From Bacteroidota bacterium (lineage in GTDB: Bacteria; Bacteroidota; Bacteroidia; Bacteroidales; UBA1556), in contig QNXT01000307.1 of the NCBI GenBank assembly GCA_003973505.1, positions 1-7,160 of the forward strand: a DNA stretch of 7,160 nt. Direction: 5' to 3'. Both the position numbers and the translations under genes were made by a program. Below are positions 1 to 6,515 of the stretch, piece after piece. The notes beneath the pieces were generated by a model. That model saw only the letters and a list, made by a program, of their open reading frames with translations, ran no database searches and had not been told where the DNA came from. Each line of letters begins with the position of its first letter. The stretch's first letter is position 1.

Positions 1-1900
1 TCTTCGCATAAATAGTGTCATTTATCATTACTCTGGTCCAACTTGATTTCGTATAAGGAGATTGTGATCTCAAATCAAAGTCTAAGAATACATTTGGTAC
101 ACTAGTAGCATCTATCCTCATATTTGCTTTTGACACTTGAGATGTATTTGAAAAAGCTGCCGTTACATTTGAATTTGAGTATGAATACCATGAAGTTTTA
201 TTACTAGTCATAAATATTCCATTCCCACTTCCATTATTTGCTTCCACATTAATTTCAATCTCACTTCCTAAATTATGCATAAATTCAAAATTAAAATCAT
301 AGGTATTAGGGAAATCAAATGTGTCAGGTATAGTCGTCAAAGCACTTGTAACAAAAGGCAGCATAATTGTATCATTTGTATGATCACTGTCCCCTGATAA
401 ATCACTATAAACAGTAAGGGTATGATTTCCTAATGTGGTTGCATCAAAAGTAGTTGCAAACTCAAATGTATCAGTACTAAATGCTGCTAGGGATGGCATA
501 TTCTCCGTTACCACAGTACCATTATCTAATTTATATTTGAATGGAACACTTGTTTGAGTTGCAACCCCATTATTCTTAACAACGATTTTAACAGTATCAG
601 TAGCTGATGCGTCAAAACCTCCAAAACTACCAAGAATTTCAGCAACTTCTATTTCATTGGCAGGTTGTTCAATAATAGCGATATCATCTATATACCAGCC
701 ATTTCTAGTAGTACTTGCATCCCCAGTAATTCTAAATCTAAATCTTACATTACTTGTCTTAAATGGTGCTAAATCAAACTTCTCCTTTTTCCACCATGCA
801 TTGGTTGGAGTTTGCGATCCTGTACCCCAATCAGAATAAGAATCCTCATGGAAATAACCTTTGGATGCATAATTAGTTGATGCTCCACGATAAAGTGCAT
901 TATTTAGAGCAACATAACTTGCACCCCCATCGGTAGATACTTCAACATAACACTTATCAAAATTACCTTCTGTTTTTGCAATATGCCAAAATTCAATTGC
1001 AGGATATGAAGCATTTGTTAAATCTAATATACCTGTTTCATATAATACATTAGAGCAATTATTGCCATATGCATTATGGACACTACTAAGACCAGAATGA
1101 ACTATTGTAGTTTCAATGGTAAAATCCTGATTATTACCTGGAGCATTACCAAAATTAGAAAATCCATTCTCAAAATCTTCAATTAATGGAAAAGCATGTG
1201 GGCCAAATACAGGAAAAGAATAATTAACCGTATCATCAGCTGGATTTCCATCAGCAACTCCGTTTGGAAGAAATGAAACTACAACAACAGTATGATTTCC
1301 AGCAGTAAAATTATAAGTACCAAGTAAAACCGTATCTACATCATTACTGGCTAATGATCCTGTATAGGAATAAACTGTTTGAGCAGTTCCGTCAACAGTC
1401 CAATCGATTGAAACAGATGTAAGAGTTGCTGTTCCTTTATTCTTAAAAACAGCTTTCACATCACCATTTCCTGCAGTGGATGGAGTCAAAACAGCCATCA
1501 TATAAACATCGTTGGGTACCGGACATGCTGCAACCAAAGGAGTTGAAATATCTCCAGGGGTTGCACCTCCATCTCCTTGCGAAGCAATCACTGTGCCTGT
1601 CGCATCCACAATGTAATACGCATTTTCAGTAGACCAACTACCAGCAGTATAATCTGTAGCAATCAAATCGCCAGAATTTACTGCAAAAGATACATAAACG
1701 GGACCTGTCCCTGTTGTCATTGTTTGGTCAACAAGCACAGGCATTCCGTTTACATATACTGTAACTTTTCCTCCATTCCATCCATCACCATAACTATCAG
1801 TCATTTTCAATTGATAATTACATGCAAAACTGGAATAGCTTAAAGCTAAAATTAAAGCCAAGGTCAAACTCAACTTTTTCCAAATGTAATTTGTTTTCAT
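1..1900 (-). CDS. Large secreted modular protein (DSYGDGWNG, CARDB-like and MAM-like domains), partial
   Basis: Reading leftward from the ATG at 1900, the frame stays open for 633 codons and runs off the window's left edge, so the C-terminus is missing. Residues 1-26 form a signal peptide (Lys8-9, hydrophobic core, cleavage after SFA). Residues 34-43 read TDSYGDGWNG, a motif common in secreted Bacteroidota proteins. Residues about 130-230 and 417-515 look like CARDB-type beta-sandwich domains, each with a VKNNG/FKNKG turn and an Asn-Asp-Thr ending. Residues about 236-412 resemble a MAM or jelly-roll adhesion domain, opening with EDFENGFSNF and closing with GWYIDDIAI. A further jelly-roll-like module starts near 520. 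Such proteins are usually exported by the type IX system and carry a C-terminal sorting domain; that part would lie outside the window, so this is inference. The likely role is extracellular adhesion or matrix, possibly with an enzymatic part beyond the edge. The gene has its own promoter. Confidence 0.85.
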   Translation of the reverse strand, partial: MKTNYIWKKLSLTLALILALSYSSFACNYQLKMTDSYGDGWNGGKVTVYVNGMPVLVDQTMTTGTGPVYVSFAVNSGDLIATDYTAGSWSTENAYYIVDATGTVIASQGDGGATPGDISTPLVAACPVPNDVYMMAVLTPSTAGNGDVKAVFKNKGTATLTSVSIDWTVDGTAQTVYSYTGSLASNDVDTVLLGTYNFTAGNHTVVVVSFLPNGVADGNPADDTVNYSFPVFGPHAFPLIEDFENGFSNFGNAPGNNQDFTIETTIVHSGLSSVHNAYGNNCSNVLYETGILDLTNASYPAIEFWHIAKTEGNFDKCYVEVSTDGGASYVALNNALYRGASTNYASKGYFHEDSYSDWGTGSQTPTNAWWKKEKFDLAPFKTSNVRFRFRITGDASTTRNGWYIDDIAIIEQPANEIEVAEILGSFGGFDASATDTVKIVVKNNGVATQTSVPFKYKLDNGTVVTENMPSLAAFSTDTFEFATTFDATTLGNHTLTVYSDLSGDSDHTNDTIMLPFVTSALTTIPDTFDFPNTYDFNFEFMHNLGSEIEINVEANNGSGNGIFMTSNKTSWYSYSNSNVTAAFSNTSQVSKANMRIDATSVPNVFLDFDLRSQSPYTKSSWTRVMINDTIYAK

Positions 1901-1995
1901 AAGTATTTAATTTAGTTAATAATATAATATGTATTTGTAATTGATTTCTAATTATAATGTACAAAAAGTTTAATACAGCTTGAAAATACCAAACG

Positions 1996-2026
1996 CAAAT
2001 ATATTAAAATAATACTTATCTTCAAA
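1996..2026 (-). promoter_or_regulatory. Bacteroidota-type promoter (TTTG-N19-TATATTTG) of the secreted-protein gene
   Basis: On the minus strand TTTG (2026-2023) is followed after exactly 19 bases by TATATTTG (2003-1996), matching the known Bacteroides consensus TTTG-N19-21-TAnnTTTG. Transcription would begin near 1990 and leave a 5' untranslated leader of about 90 bases before the ATG at 1900. This is the only promoter in the window where both elements are clear. Confidence 0.65.
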
Positions 2027-2295
2027 GCTTTATTGCTCTAAATATAGACTTAATAACATCTTTTTAGACGTCTGTGAAAAAATTAATCTTTGGTGAAATT
2101 TACAACAATCCAATTTATCATCCCAATCAACTATTATATTGCAATTTACAAAAAACAGGAGTTTATATAAAAACATAAGTCATATACTCTATATATTTAT
2201 TAACAAAATATCAATAGCGAATATTTGGGTTAAGTCAAATAAATGGAATTATGATTTAATAAAAACCAAAATATTGTTGTAGGAAATATTGAAGT
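2027..2295. other. AT-rich intergenic spacer without a gene
   Basis: Very AT-rich DNA between the promoter of the secreted-protein gene and the repeat cluster at 2302. I find no frame that looks coding. The only symmetrical site is an 8-bp palindrome AGACGTCT at 2066-2073, about 40 bp upstream of the -33 element; it could be an operator, but nothing else supports that. Confidence 0.5.
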
Positions 2296-2301
2296 ATGGA
2301 G

Positions 2302-2367
2302 CCCTTCGGCATGCTCAGGGTTCATCCTTCGACAGACTCAGGAGGCAACCTTTCGGCAAGCTCAAGG
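2302..2367. repeat. Three tandem imperfect-palindrome repeats (CCTTCGRCANRCTCAGG type)
   Basis: Three related units lie head to tail: 2302-2320 (CCCTTCGGCATGCTCAGGG), 2326-2343 (CCTTCGACAGACTCAGGA) and 2349-2367 (CCTTTCGGCAAGCTCAAGG). Each begins with CCTT/CCCT and ends with the complement, so each can fold into a small hairpin. They are GC-rich against an AT-rich background. They match the widespread short intergenic repeat family with core CTTCGACAAGCTCAG found in many bacterial genomes. They lie just past the stop codon of the leftward beta-barrel gene, so in that transcript they would sit in the 3' end and could protect it or help stop transcription; that role is inference. Confidence 0.7.
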
Positions 2368-2400
2368 CAAACCTTTTGGTGAAATTTAAGAAGATAAAAA

Positions 2401-3441
2401 TTAATGAAATGAATAACCTAAGGTAAAAGAAGTACCCCAGTCAGTCTTTTCCGCAGTAACCGAATTGGGTTTACTATCAAAGTTTGTATAAATTTTGAAA
2501 CCTACATAAAAGTCAAGAAACACCTCATATTTAAAGTCAATTCCTGTATCCAAACGCCAACGCCCATTAAATGTTAGGTTTGGAAACATCTCCACATGAC
2601 TCGTTAGGCTAATCTCTGGATCGGTACGCTTAAACACATCATAAGCAATCATAAACAAACCTTCGGGATTGTTTGAAATACTACCATCGTCGCTATACTC
2701 ACGAGTAAAGTTTATACCAGCTTGAGCAAATAAGTGATGACGGCTTGTAAATATGATATCATTTTGAATTGTAAATCCTAAAAACAAACGCAAGTCCAAA
2801 CCCAGCTCCGAGTTTGAGTTCTCACCAAAAGAACCCGTATAAAGCCACTTACCTTTTATCAAACGCTTATACGTTATCATGGCATCTGCTTTCTTATTTA
2901 TCAGCTCTGTAGAATCAAACTTCTGTGTTGAAGCGAAGGTGTTCCACTGCAATAATAAATCGGCTTTCCTATTTCGATGATTGATTCTACCTGAAGTATT
3001 GGCTCGAATCATATTTGTTGATTTGGCATAATCAATCCCAAGATCAAAATTTCCAGAAACTCTTTTCCAAAGGGTGGCTTTTATTGGATATACTTCAACC
3101 AAATCCATTACACGAACTCTTTTCTTATTCACACCATAACCCACCCGAACATATAGTGGAGTGACACAAGTATCAATTTGACCAAAAATCAGATCTCCCT
3201 GTTTGGTACGAACCTGCATAAGTTTTTTGGTACTTAAGGAACTTATTTTTTCCAATTGAACATTGATTGTCCCCATGCCCTCCATTTTGAAAAACAGAAT
3301 CCCATCAACCATTTTCTTTATCTCACCCGTCATTATATTACCATTAATATGTATCAAAGTATCGGTTTTTTGGGCAAAAGAATAGCTGGATGCAAAAAAC
3401 ATTATTAATAAAAAAAGCTGTCTAAAAAATCGTATTTGCAT
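2401..3441 (-). CDS. DUF481-like outer-membrane beta-barrel protein
   Basis: A complete 346-residue protein. Residues 1-23 are a signal peptide (Arg4/Arg7, hydrophobic core FLLIMFFASSYS, cleavage after SFA and before Gln24). Residues about 28-90 form a small beta-rich region (INGNIMTGEIKKMVDGILFF, then a second GDLIFGQID strand pair), as seen at the front of DUF481/YdiY-type proteins in Bacteroidota. From about 127 onward, alternating polar and aromatic strands continue to the C-terminus (TSFTLGYSFH), as expected for a transmembrane beta-barrel. The family is called salt-stress-induced outer membrane protein in enterobacteria, but its function is unknown in most species. The ATG at 3441 is chosen because it gives an intact signal peptide and lies 38 bp from a -7 element. 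The neighbouring secreted-protein gene is 500 bp away with its own promoter, so they are probably not one operon. Family assignment is from sequence character and fairly likely. Confidence 0.82.
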   Translation of the reverse strand: MQIRFFRQLFLLIMFFASSYSFAQKTDTLIHINGNIMTGEIKKMVDGILFFKMEGMGTINVQLEKISSLSTKKLMQVRTKQGDLIFGQIDTCVTPLYVRVGYGVNKKRVRVMDLVEVYPIKATLWKRVSGNFDLGIDYAKSTNMIRANTSGRINHRNRKADLLLQWNTFASTQKFDSTELINKKADAMITYKRLIKGKWLYTGSFGENSNSELGLDLRLFLGFTIQNDIIFTSRHHLFAQAGINFTREYSDDGSISNNPEGLFMIAYDVFKRTDPEISLTSHVEMFPNLTFNGRWRLDTGIDFKYEVFLDFYVGFKIYTNFDSKPNSVTAEKTDWGTSFTLGYSFH

Positions 3442-3478
3442 CTCAGAAAACGAAAATGAAAGAGTTAAAAATAAAATA

Positions 3479-3486
3479 CAAATATA
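3479..3486 (-). promoter_or_regulatory. Probable -7 element (TATATTTG) of the beta-barrel gene
   Basis: The minus strand reads TATATTTG here, a full match to the Bacteroidota TAnnTTTG -7 consensus, 37 bases upstream of the start codon at 3441. No good -33 TTTG is present at the usual 19-21 base spacing, so this is a half-supported promoter. Confidence 0.4.
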
Positions 3487-3545
3487 TGTATTAATACCCT
3501 TTGCATTTCTAAGAAATATATTAGGCTGAAGTGAAAGAAGCTAAT

Positions 3546-3570
3546 AACCTGAGTTCGATGTAAGCTTTGC
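3546..3570 (+). repeat. Solo copy of the MITE terminal inverted repeat
   Basis: These 25 bases start AACCTGAGTTCGATGTAA and continue GCTTTGC. They match the right terminal repeat of the 266-bp element at 6809-7074 (read as reverse complement) at 24 of 25 positions, and match the left one over the first 18 bases except for one C/T change. No inverted partner is present within 3442-3724 and the flanking bases do not resemble the element's interior. It is either the remnant of a decayed copy or an end left by a related insertion sequence. It lies about 120 bp upstream of the -7 element of the lipoprotein gene. Confidence 0.75.
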
Positions 3571-3691
3571 AAGATGAATTCTGATGATATTTACAATCAA
3601 TATTTAAATCCCTAAAACCGCTAAACCAGAGGATGACAACTTTTTCAATATTACCGCAAAACAAAACCACCTTTCCTATTTTGAAAATAAA

Positions 3692-3699
3692 TACTTTTG
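3692..3699 (+). promoter_or_regulatory. Probable -7 element (TACTTTTG) of the MORN lipoprotein gene
   Basis: TACTTTTG fits TAnnTTTG exactly and ends 25 bases before the ATG at 3725, giving a short leader. A TTTG occurs at 3680-3683 but is only 8 bases away, too close to act as the -33 element. Confidence 0.4.
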
Positions 3700-3724
3700 T
3701 ACGACAAACAAATTCCAGACAGTA

Positions 3725-4378
3725 ATGAAAATAAAAATATTCTTTGCACTGATTACCCTTTCATTTTTTGTAAGTGCCTGTAATAAGGAAGAAACCAAAA
3801 TTAACTACTACAACAATGGCAAAGTAAGTAGTGAATTACATTATAAAAATGGTAAGCTCGACGGTATTTCGAACTATTATTATCAAAACGGAAAACTACA
3901 ATCGTCCTATATGTATAAAGATGGGCTTTTGGATGGAAAATCAACAAGTTGGTATTTAAATTCGACGAAAGAAAGTGAAGCAAATTATAAGCAAGGAAAA
4001 CTGGACGGTATAAAAATAGCTTATAACCAAGATGGAACGAAAGCCTATCTGGAAACTTATAAAAATGACAGTTTGGATGGAGAGTATATTAGTTATCATA
4101 CAAATGGTAAAATTCGAATTAAAGGCTTCTATAAAAACGGGCTCTACGATGAACATTGGATTTATTTAGATCGGTTTGGTCGTATGGTGGGCGAAGCTGA
4201 CTATAAACTGGGAAAGGGAGTGCAAAAAGCATATTACACTACGGGAACGCTTAAGCAATTGGTTCATTTTAAAAATAACGAAAAAGATGGACGTGAAGAG
4301 TTTTATGATCTGGAAGGCAATCTTACCAAAGTCAACATCTACAAAAACGGATTATTTATTGAAGAAAGGAATAAATAA
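3725..4378 (+). CDS. MORN-repeat surface lipoprotein
   Basis: A complete 217-residue protein. Residues 1-18 are a lipoprotein signal peptide ending in the lipobox V-S-A-Cys19. The residues after the lipid cysteine are Asn-Lys-Glu-Glu, which fits the K-(D/E)2 lipoprotein export signal described for Capnocytophaga and other Bacteroidota, so the mature protein is predicted to sit on the outer face of the outer membrane. The rest consists of about eight repeats of 22-24 residues with the pattern NGK-x-x-x-x-x-x-YKNGKLDG-x-x-x-x-Y, the MORN_2 (PF07661) variant. This repeat class is often annotated as YwqK-family antitoxin, but no toxin partner is seen here and that label should not be read as a function. 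MORN repeats form extended beta-hairpin arrays that bind ligands or proteins; the target is unknown. The reading frame stops inside an AT palindrome, and a separate -7 element precedes the next gene 67 bp away. Confidence 0.9.
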   Translation: MKIKIFFALITLSFFVSACNKEETKINYYNNGKVSSELHYKNGKLDGISNYYYQNGKLQSSYMYKDGLLDGKSTSWYLNSTKESEANYKQGKLDGIKIAYNQDGTKAYLETYKNDSLDGEYISYHTNGKIRIKGFYKNGLYDEHWIYLDRFGRMVGEADYKLGKGVQKAYYTTGTLKQLVHFKNNEKDGREEFYDLEGNLTKVNIYKNGLFIEERNK

Positions 4379-4400
4379 TTATTTATTTTCTGTTTTTTTT
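4370..4400 (+). terminator. AT-only palindrome plus T-run at the end of the lipoprotein gene
   Basis: AATAAATAATTATTTATT (4370-4387) is a perfect 18-bp palindrome that contains the gene's TAA stop. It is followed by TTTCTG and a run of eight T (4393-4400). The layout is that of a weak intrinsic terminator, but a stem with no G or C and no loop is poor at stopping polymerase. The T-run also lies next to the -7 element of the following gene. Confidence 0.3.
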
Positions 4401-4402
4401 CA

Positions 4403-4410
4403 TATCTTTG
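4403..4410 (+). promoter_or_regulatory. Probable -7 element (TATCTTTG) of the DnaB-like gene
   Basis: TATCTTTG matches TAnnTTTG exactly and ends 35 bases before the ATG at 4446. A -33 TTTG is not visible at normal spacing. The site supports transcription of the DnaB-like gene apart from the lipoprotein gene. Confidence 0.45.
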
Positions 4411-4445
4411 GTACTTCATTTATATAACCACAAAAATATATAATC

Positions 4446-5330
4446 ATGACAGAAAACACCATAGAAAGCACCCAGGATTTAGAGGTGTTTGATTCCATTC
4501 AAAGCATCCTCAATCAAACACTAGCAGAAAATTTCGTTAAACTTCACAACCCAAAATCCATTAGTGGCATTAGCAGTGGATTTAACGATCTTGACCAAAT
4601 TACTCAAGGTTTTCAAGCAGGTGAACTTACCACCATCGTAGTTAGACCTGGAATCGGAAAAACAGCCTTCCTTCTCTCCTTAGTTAGTAATATTGCTATT
4701 ACATCACATGTTCCCGTTGGTCTATTTTCAGGTCGGCGTCCTTCTAGTCAAATCGTTTCCCGTTTAATTTCTACAGGAACAGGCTTGTCTGTAAATAAAA
4801 TTAATAGCGATAATTTAACTGAATTTGAAGAGAATAAAGTAAACATTGCTCTGAACAATCTTTATAGTGCCCAGCTTTTCATCGACGATTCAAAAGGCCC
4901 TTCTTTGTCTGACTTGAAAGAACGTGCACGAAAGCTTGCAGCAGCTGGTATCAAAATCATTTTTATTGATTACCTTGAAACCATTATTAATTCTACCGAA
5001 GTAGAAGAATGCGAAGAAGAAAAATGTCATATAATGAAACAATTAAATTCTTTAGCTAAAGAAATTAATATTCCTATTGTGATTTTCTCATCATTAAAGC
5101 AACCTGTGCTCTATAAGAATAAATATAAATACACGCCTGATAGCGTGAATGAGAATACCGACACTTTGATTTTCTTAAATCGCCCTGATTATTATCATAT
5201 CAATGCTATTGATAAAAAAGAAAAAGGGATTGCTGAGGTAACTATTGCTAAAAATAAAAACATCTCTGAGCCTACAATGATTTCATTACGAATCATCGAG
5301 AGTTTAGACAAGTATGTTAATATGAAATAA
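4446..5330 (+). CDS. Stand-alone DnaB-like helicase C-terminal (RecA-fold) protein, catalytic residues degenerate
   Basis: A complete 294-residue protein matching the C-terminal ATPase domain of the replicative helicase DnaB. The N-terminal primase-binding domain is absent and replaced by about 38 residues. Landmarks: SGISSGFNDLDQITQGFQAGEL (40-61, the usual domain opening, in two parts); Walker A RPGIGKTA (67-74); Walker B IIFIDYLE (171-178, Asp175); LAKEINIPIVIFSS (203-216); KGIAEVTIAK (260-269). Several functional residues are changed. The FSLEM motif holding the catalytic glutamate reads FSGRR (94-98), giving Arg97 for Glu. SQLSR reads SSLKQ (215-219). The conserved DLRESG...EQDAD stretch is shortened to DSVNENTD (232-239). 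The IAKQRN finger motif reads IAKNKN (267-272), with Lys for Arg. ATP binding therefore looks kept while hydrolysis and unwinding look lost or altered. It is unlikely to be the cell's replicative helicase. A regulatory or structural RecA-fold protein, or a domesticated mobile-element gene, are possibilities. Own -7 element upstream, hairpin terminator downstream. Confidence 0.88.
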   Translation: MTENTIESTQDLEVFDSIQSILNQTLAENFVKLHNPKSISGISSGFNDLDQITQGFQAGELTTIVVRPGIGKTAFLLSLVSNIAITSHVPVGLFSGRRPSSQIVSRLISTGTGLSVNKINSDNLTEFEENKVNIALNNLYSAQLFIDDSKGPSLSDLKERARKLAAAGIKIIFIDYLETIINSTEVEECEEEKCHIMKQLNSLAKEINIPIVIFSSLKQPVLYKNKYKYTPDSVNENTDTLIFLNRPDYYHINAIDKKEKGIAEVTIAKNKNISEPTMISLRIIESLDKYVNMK

Positions 5331-5351
5331 CTTCATAAGTTTTGTTTATTT

Positions 5352-5390
5352 GAAGGCTAGTAAATTCTATTTTATTAGCCTTCTTTATTT
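5352..5390 (+). terminator. Hairpin with T-rich tail after the DnaB-like gene
   Basis: GAAGGCTAGTAAA (5352-5364) pairs with TTTATTAGCCTTC (5371-5383) through 13 bp including one G-U pair, closing a six-base loop, and is followed by TTTATTTATTCTTT. This is a good intrinsic terminator 22 bases after the stop at 5330. It ends only 16 bases before the next start codon at 5400, so it may instead lie in that gene's leader if transcription starts near 5340-5350, where two one-mismatch versions of the -7 consensus occur (5337-5344 and 5345-5352). Confidence 0.75.
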
Positions 5391-5399
5391 ATTCTTTAA

Positions 5400-5939
5400 A
5401 TGAGTATTTACAAAGAAAAAGATCAAAAAGCGATTCGCAGTTTGAGTATAGCTCAGCAAATGATGGTTGCAGCCCGCACAGCACCTAAAGGCAAAGGCCG
5501 TGACACTTTGGAAATGTTGATTATTGATAAGGAAGATATTATACGCCTTTCGAAGCAGTTACATAAAATGGCTGAGGAAACAAACACCGCATTTTATCAT
5601 CGGGATGGGGATAATATATTAAATGCCGAGGCAATTCTTTTTATTGGCACTCGAATAGAAACTCTGGGGCTTAATGAGATATGCCAATTATGCGGATTTG
5701 AAAATTGTAGTGAGAAAGAAAAACACCCAAATACTCCTTGTGTATTTAATACTGGCGATTTAAATCTGGCTATTGGCTCAGCCGTAAGCTTGGCTGCCGA
5801 TATGCGTGTGGACAATCGCATTATGTTTTCGGTAGGTAAAGCAGCCCAAGCACTGAAGCTTTTTGATGAAAACGTAAAGATTGTTTATGGAATTCCCATA
5901 TCTGTCAGCTCGAAGAACCCTTTTTTCGACCGAGGATAG
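5400..5939 (+). CDS. DUF2148 ferredoxin-domain protein
   Basis: A complete 179-residue protein of the DUF2148 family (PF09918, uncharacterised proteins containing a ferredoxin domain). Hallmarks are AARTAPKGKGRDTLE (24-38), FIGTR (81-85), four cysteines spaced Cys95-x2-Cys98-x4-Cys103-x10-Cys114, the NLAIGSAVSLAADMRVDNR helix (122-140), and the ending GIPISVSSKNPFFDRG. Family members are typically 170-190 residues, so this one is full length. The cysteine cluster would fit a [4Fe-4S] centre and suggests a small cytoplasmic redox protein, but no reaction has been assigned to the family as far as I know. The ATG at 5400 is preferred because it gives the usual length before AARTAPKG. No Shine-Dalgarno sequence or clear promoter lies between the terminator-like hairpin and the start. 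No gene follows for almost 1.2 kb. Confidence 0.92.
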   Translation: MSIYKEKDQKAIRSLSIAQQMMVAARTAPKGKGRDTLEMLIIDKEDIIRLSKQLHKMAEETNTAFYHRDGDNILNAEAILFIGTRIETLGLNEICQLCGFENCSEKEKHPNTPCVFNTGDLNLAIGSAVSLAADMRVDNRIMFSVGKAAQALKLFDENVKIVYGIPISVSSKNPFFDRG

Positions 5940-6150
5940 GAGCTAACAATAATCATAGTATCGGCTGTTTCTTATTTTGTTGCACTCAGTTATTATAGCC
6001 TTTCTAAAGAATGATTTTTTTTAATCTCTTTCATTTTTTGCTTGAACAAAAAACGAAACAAAAAAATTCAAGGCCAAAAAAATCGTCCCCCCACCCTTCC
6101 AGAATGATTTATTATCTAATAAAACACGTTGATTAGCGACCTTTTTTTAA
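5940..6150. other. Intergenic segment after the DUF2148 gene
   Basis: No coding frame is apparent. No GC-rich stem with a T-tail is visible directly after the TAG at 5937-5939, so the end of the DUF2148 transcript is unclear. The segment contains the T-run/A-run hairpin at 6034-6082 and a C-run at 6087-6093 in otherwise AT-rich DNA. Confidence 0.5.
6034..6082. repeat. Hairpin with T-run and A-run arms (left copy)
   Basis: A T6 run (6034-6039), then CTTGAA (6041-6046), can pair with TTCAAG (6067-6072) and an A7 run (6076-6082). The loop is A-rich with GAAAC in it. The minus strand of this block reads CGATTTTTT, later GTTTCGTTTTTT, close to the plus-strand wording of the block at 6673-6719 (CGATTTTTT, GTTTCTTTTTT), so the two look like inverted relatives about 0.6 kb apart. 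It is not a standard terminator on either strand because no T-run follows the stem. Confidence 0.45.
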
Positions 6151-6413
6151 GTTTGGCACTGTAGCTATTGGACATAGGTGTTTAAGTTATATCTAATCAT
6201 ATTAACCTGTCACTAATCAAAACGCAAGCGATTTTATTGATAATAATATCATTCTAGAATTCCCACCACGCTAGCCCCGCTTTTTGGCCATGGCTTGCGC
6301 ACGGAATTATCTAACAATTATATGTAGGCTCTACGAATCTAGAATTATGTTGATAAGAAAATGCAAACAGTATAGCTTAAGCATTGAACTTTGGAGCTCG
6401 CACTGTCCCAAAC
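6151..6413. mobile_element. Decayed MITE-like inverted-repeat element with nested central hairpin
   Basis: The left end GTTTGGCACTGT (6151-6162) corresponds to the right end read as reverse complement, GTTTGGGACAGT (6413-6402), with two differences. About 20 bases further in, TTTAAGTTATATCT (6181-6194) corresponds to CTTAAGCTATACTG (6383-6370), again inverted. Inside, ATTCTAGA (6251-6258) pairs with TCTAGAAT (6338-6345), GAATTCC (6257-6263) with GGAATT (6303-6308), and CGCTAGCC (6269-6276) with GGCTTGCG (6292-6299, one mismatch). The midpoints of the outer and innermost arms fall within about 2 bp (6282 and 6284). There is no reading frame for a transposase. The call is a non-autonomous, degenerate palindromic element; its family is not recognised. 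Confidence 0.5.
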
Positions 6414-6417
6414 CATA

Positions 6418-6435
6418 CAGCTTGTTCACAAGCTG
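6418..6435. repeat. 18-bp interrupted palindrome
   Basis: CAGCTTGT and ACAAGCTG flank a two-base centre (6426-6427). It begins 4 bp outside the right end of the inverted-repeat element at 6151-6413. It could be a protein-binding site or a fragment of another repeat; there is no T-run to make it a terminator. Confidence 0.5.
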
Positions 6436-6515
6436 AGGAATGCCACCTTAGGGATAATAGCGTTAAAAAATTGAAGGGGAAAATTGTTAAAAACACATCC
6501 TGTTTGACGCTCGTT

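Noticed and set aside
657..1843. Two short plus-strand frames (657-839 and 1577-1843)
   Set aside because: They lie antisense to the continuous 633-codon minus-strand gene, whose protein has a signal peptide and recognisable modules; they are shadows.
2089..2388. Direct repeat TTTGGTGAAATTTA at 2089-2102 and 2375-2388
   Set aside because: Fourteen AT-rich bases can recur by chance in 7 kb, and no structure or similarity extends beyond them.
3801..4427. Overlapping frames within the lipoprotein gene (minus 3801-3983 and 3956-4156, plus 4176-4427)
   Set aside because: They overlap the MORN-repeat gene in other frames and their low-complexity products show no domain.
5597..5821. A 74-codon minus-strand frame
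   Set aside because: Antisense to the DUF2148 gene, with no domain or promoter of its own.
3725..5939. The three rightward genes as one operon or a defence system
   Set aside because: The first two genes each have their own -7 element, a strong hairpin separates the last two, and no nuclease, toxin or known defence domain is present.
6447..6460. TTAGGGATAATAGC resembles a 23S rRNA segment or a homing endonuclease site
   Set aside because: The similarity covers about ten bases only, and neighbouring sequence does not match rRNA; no intron or endonuclease gene is present.
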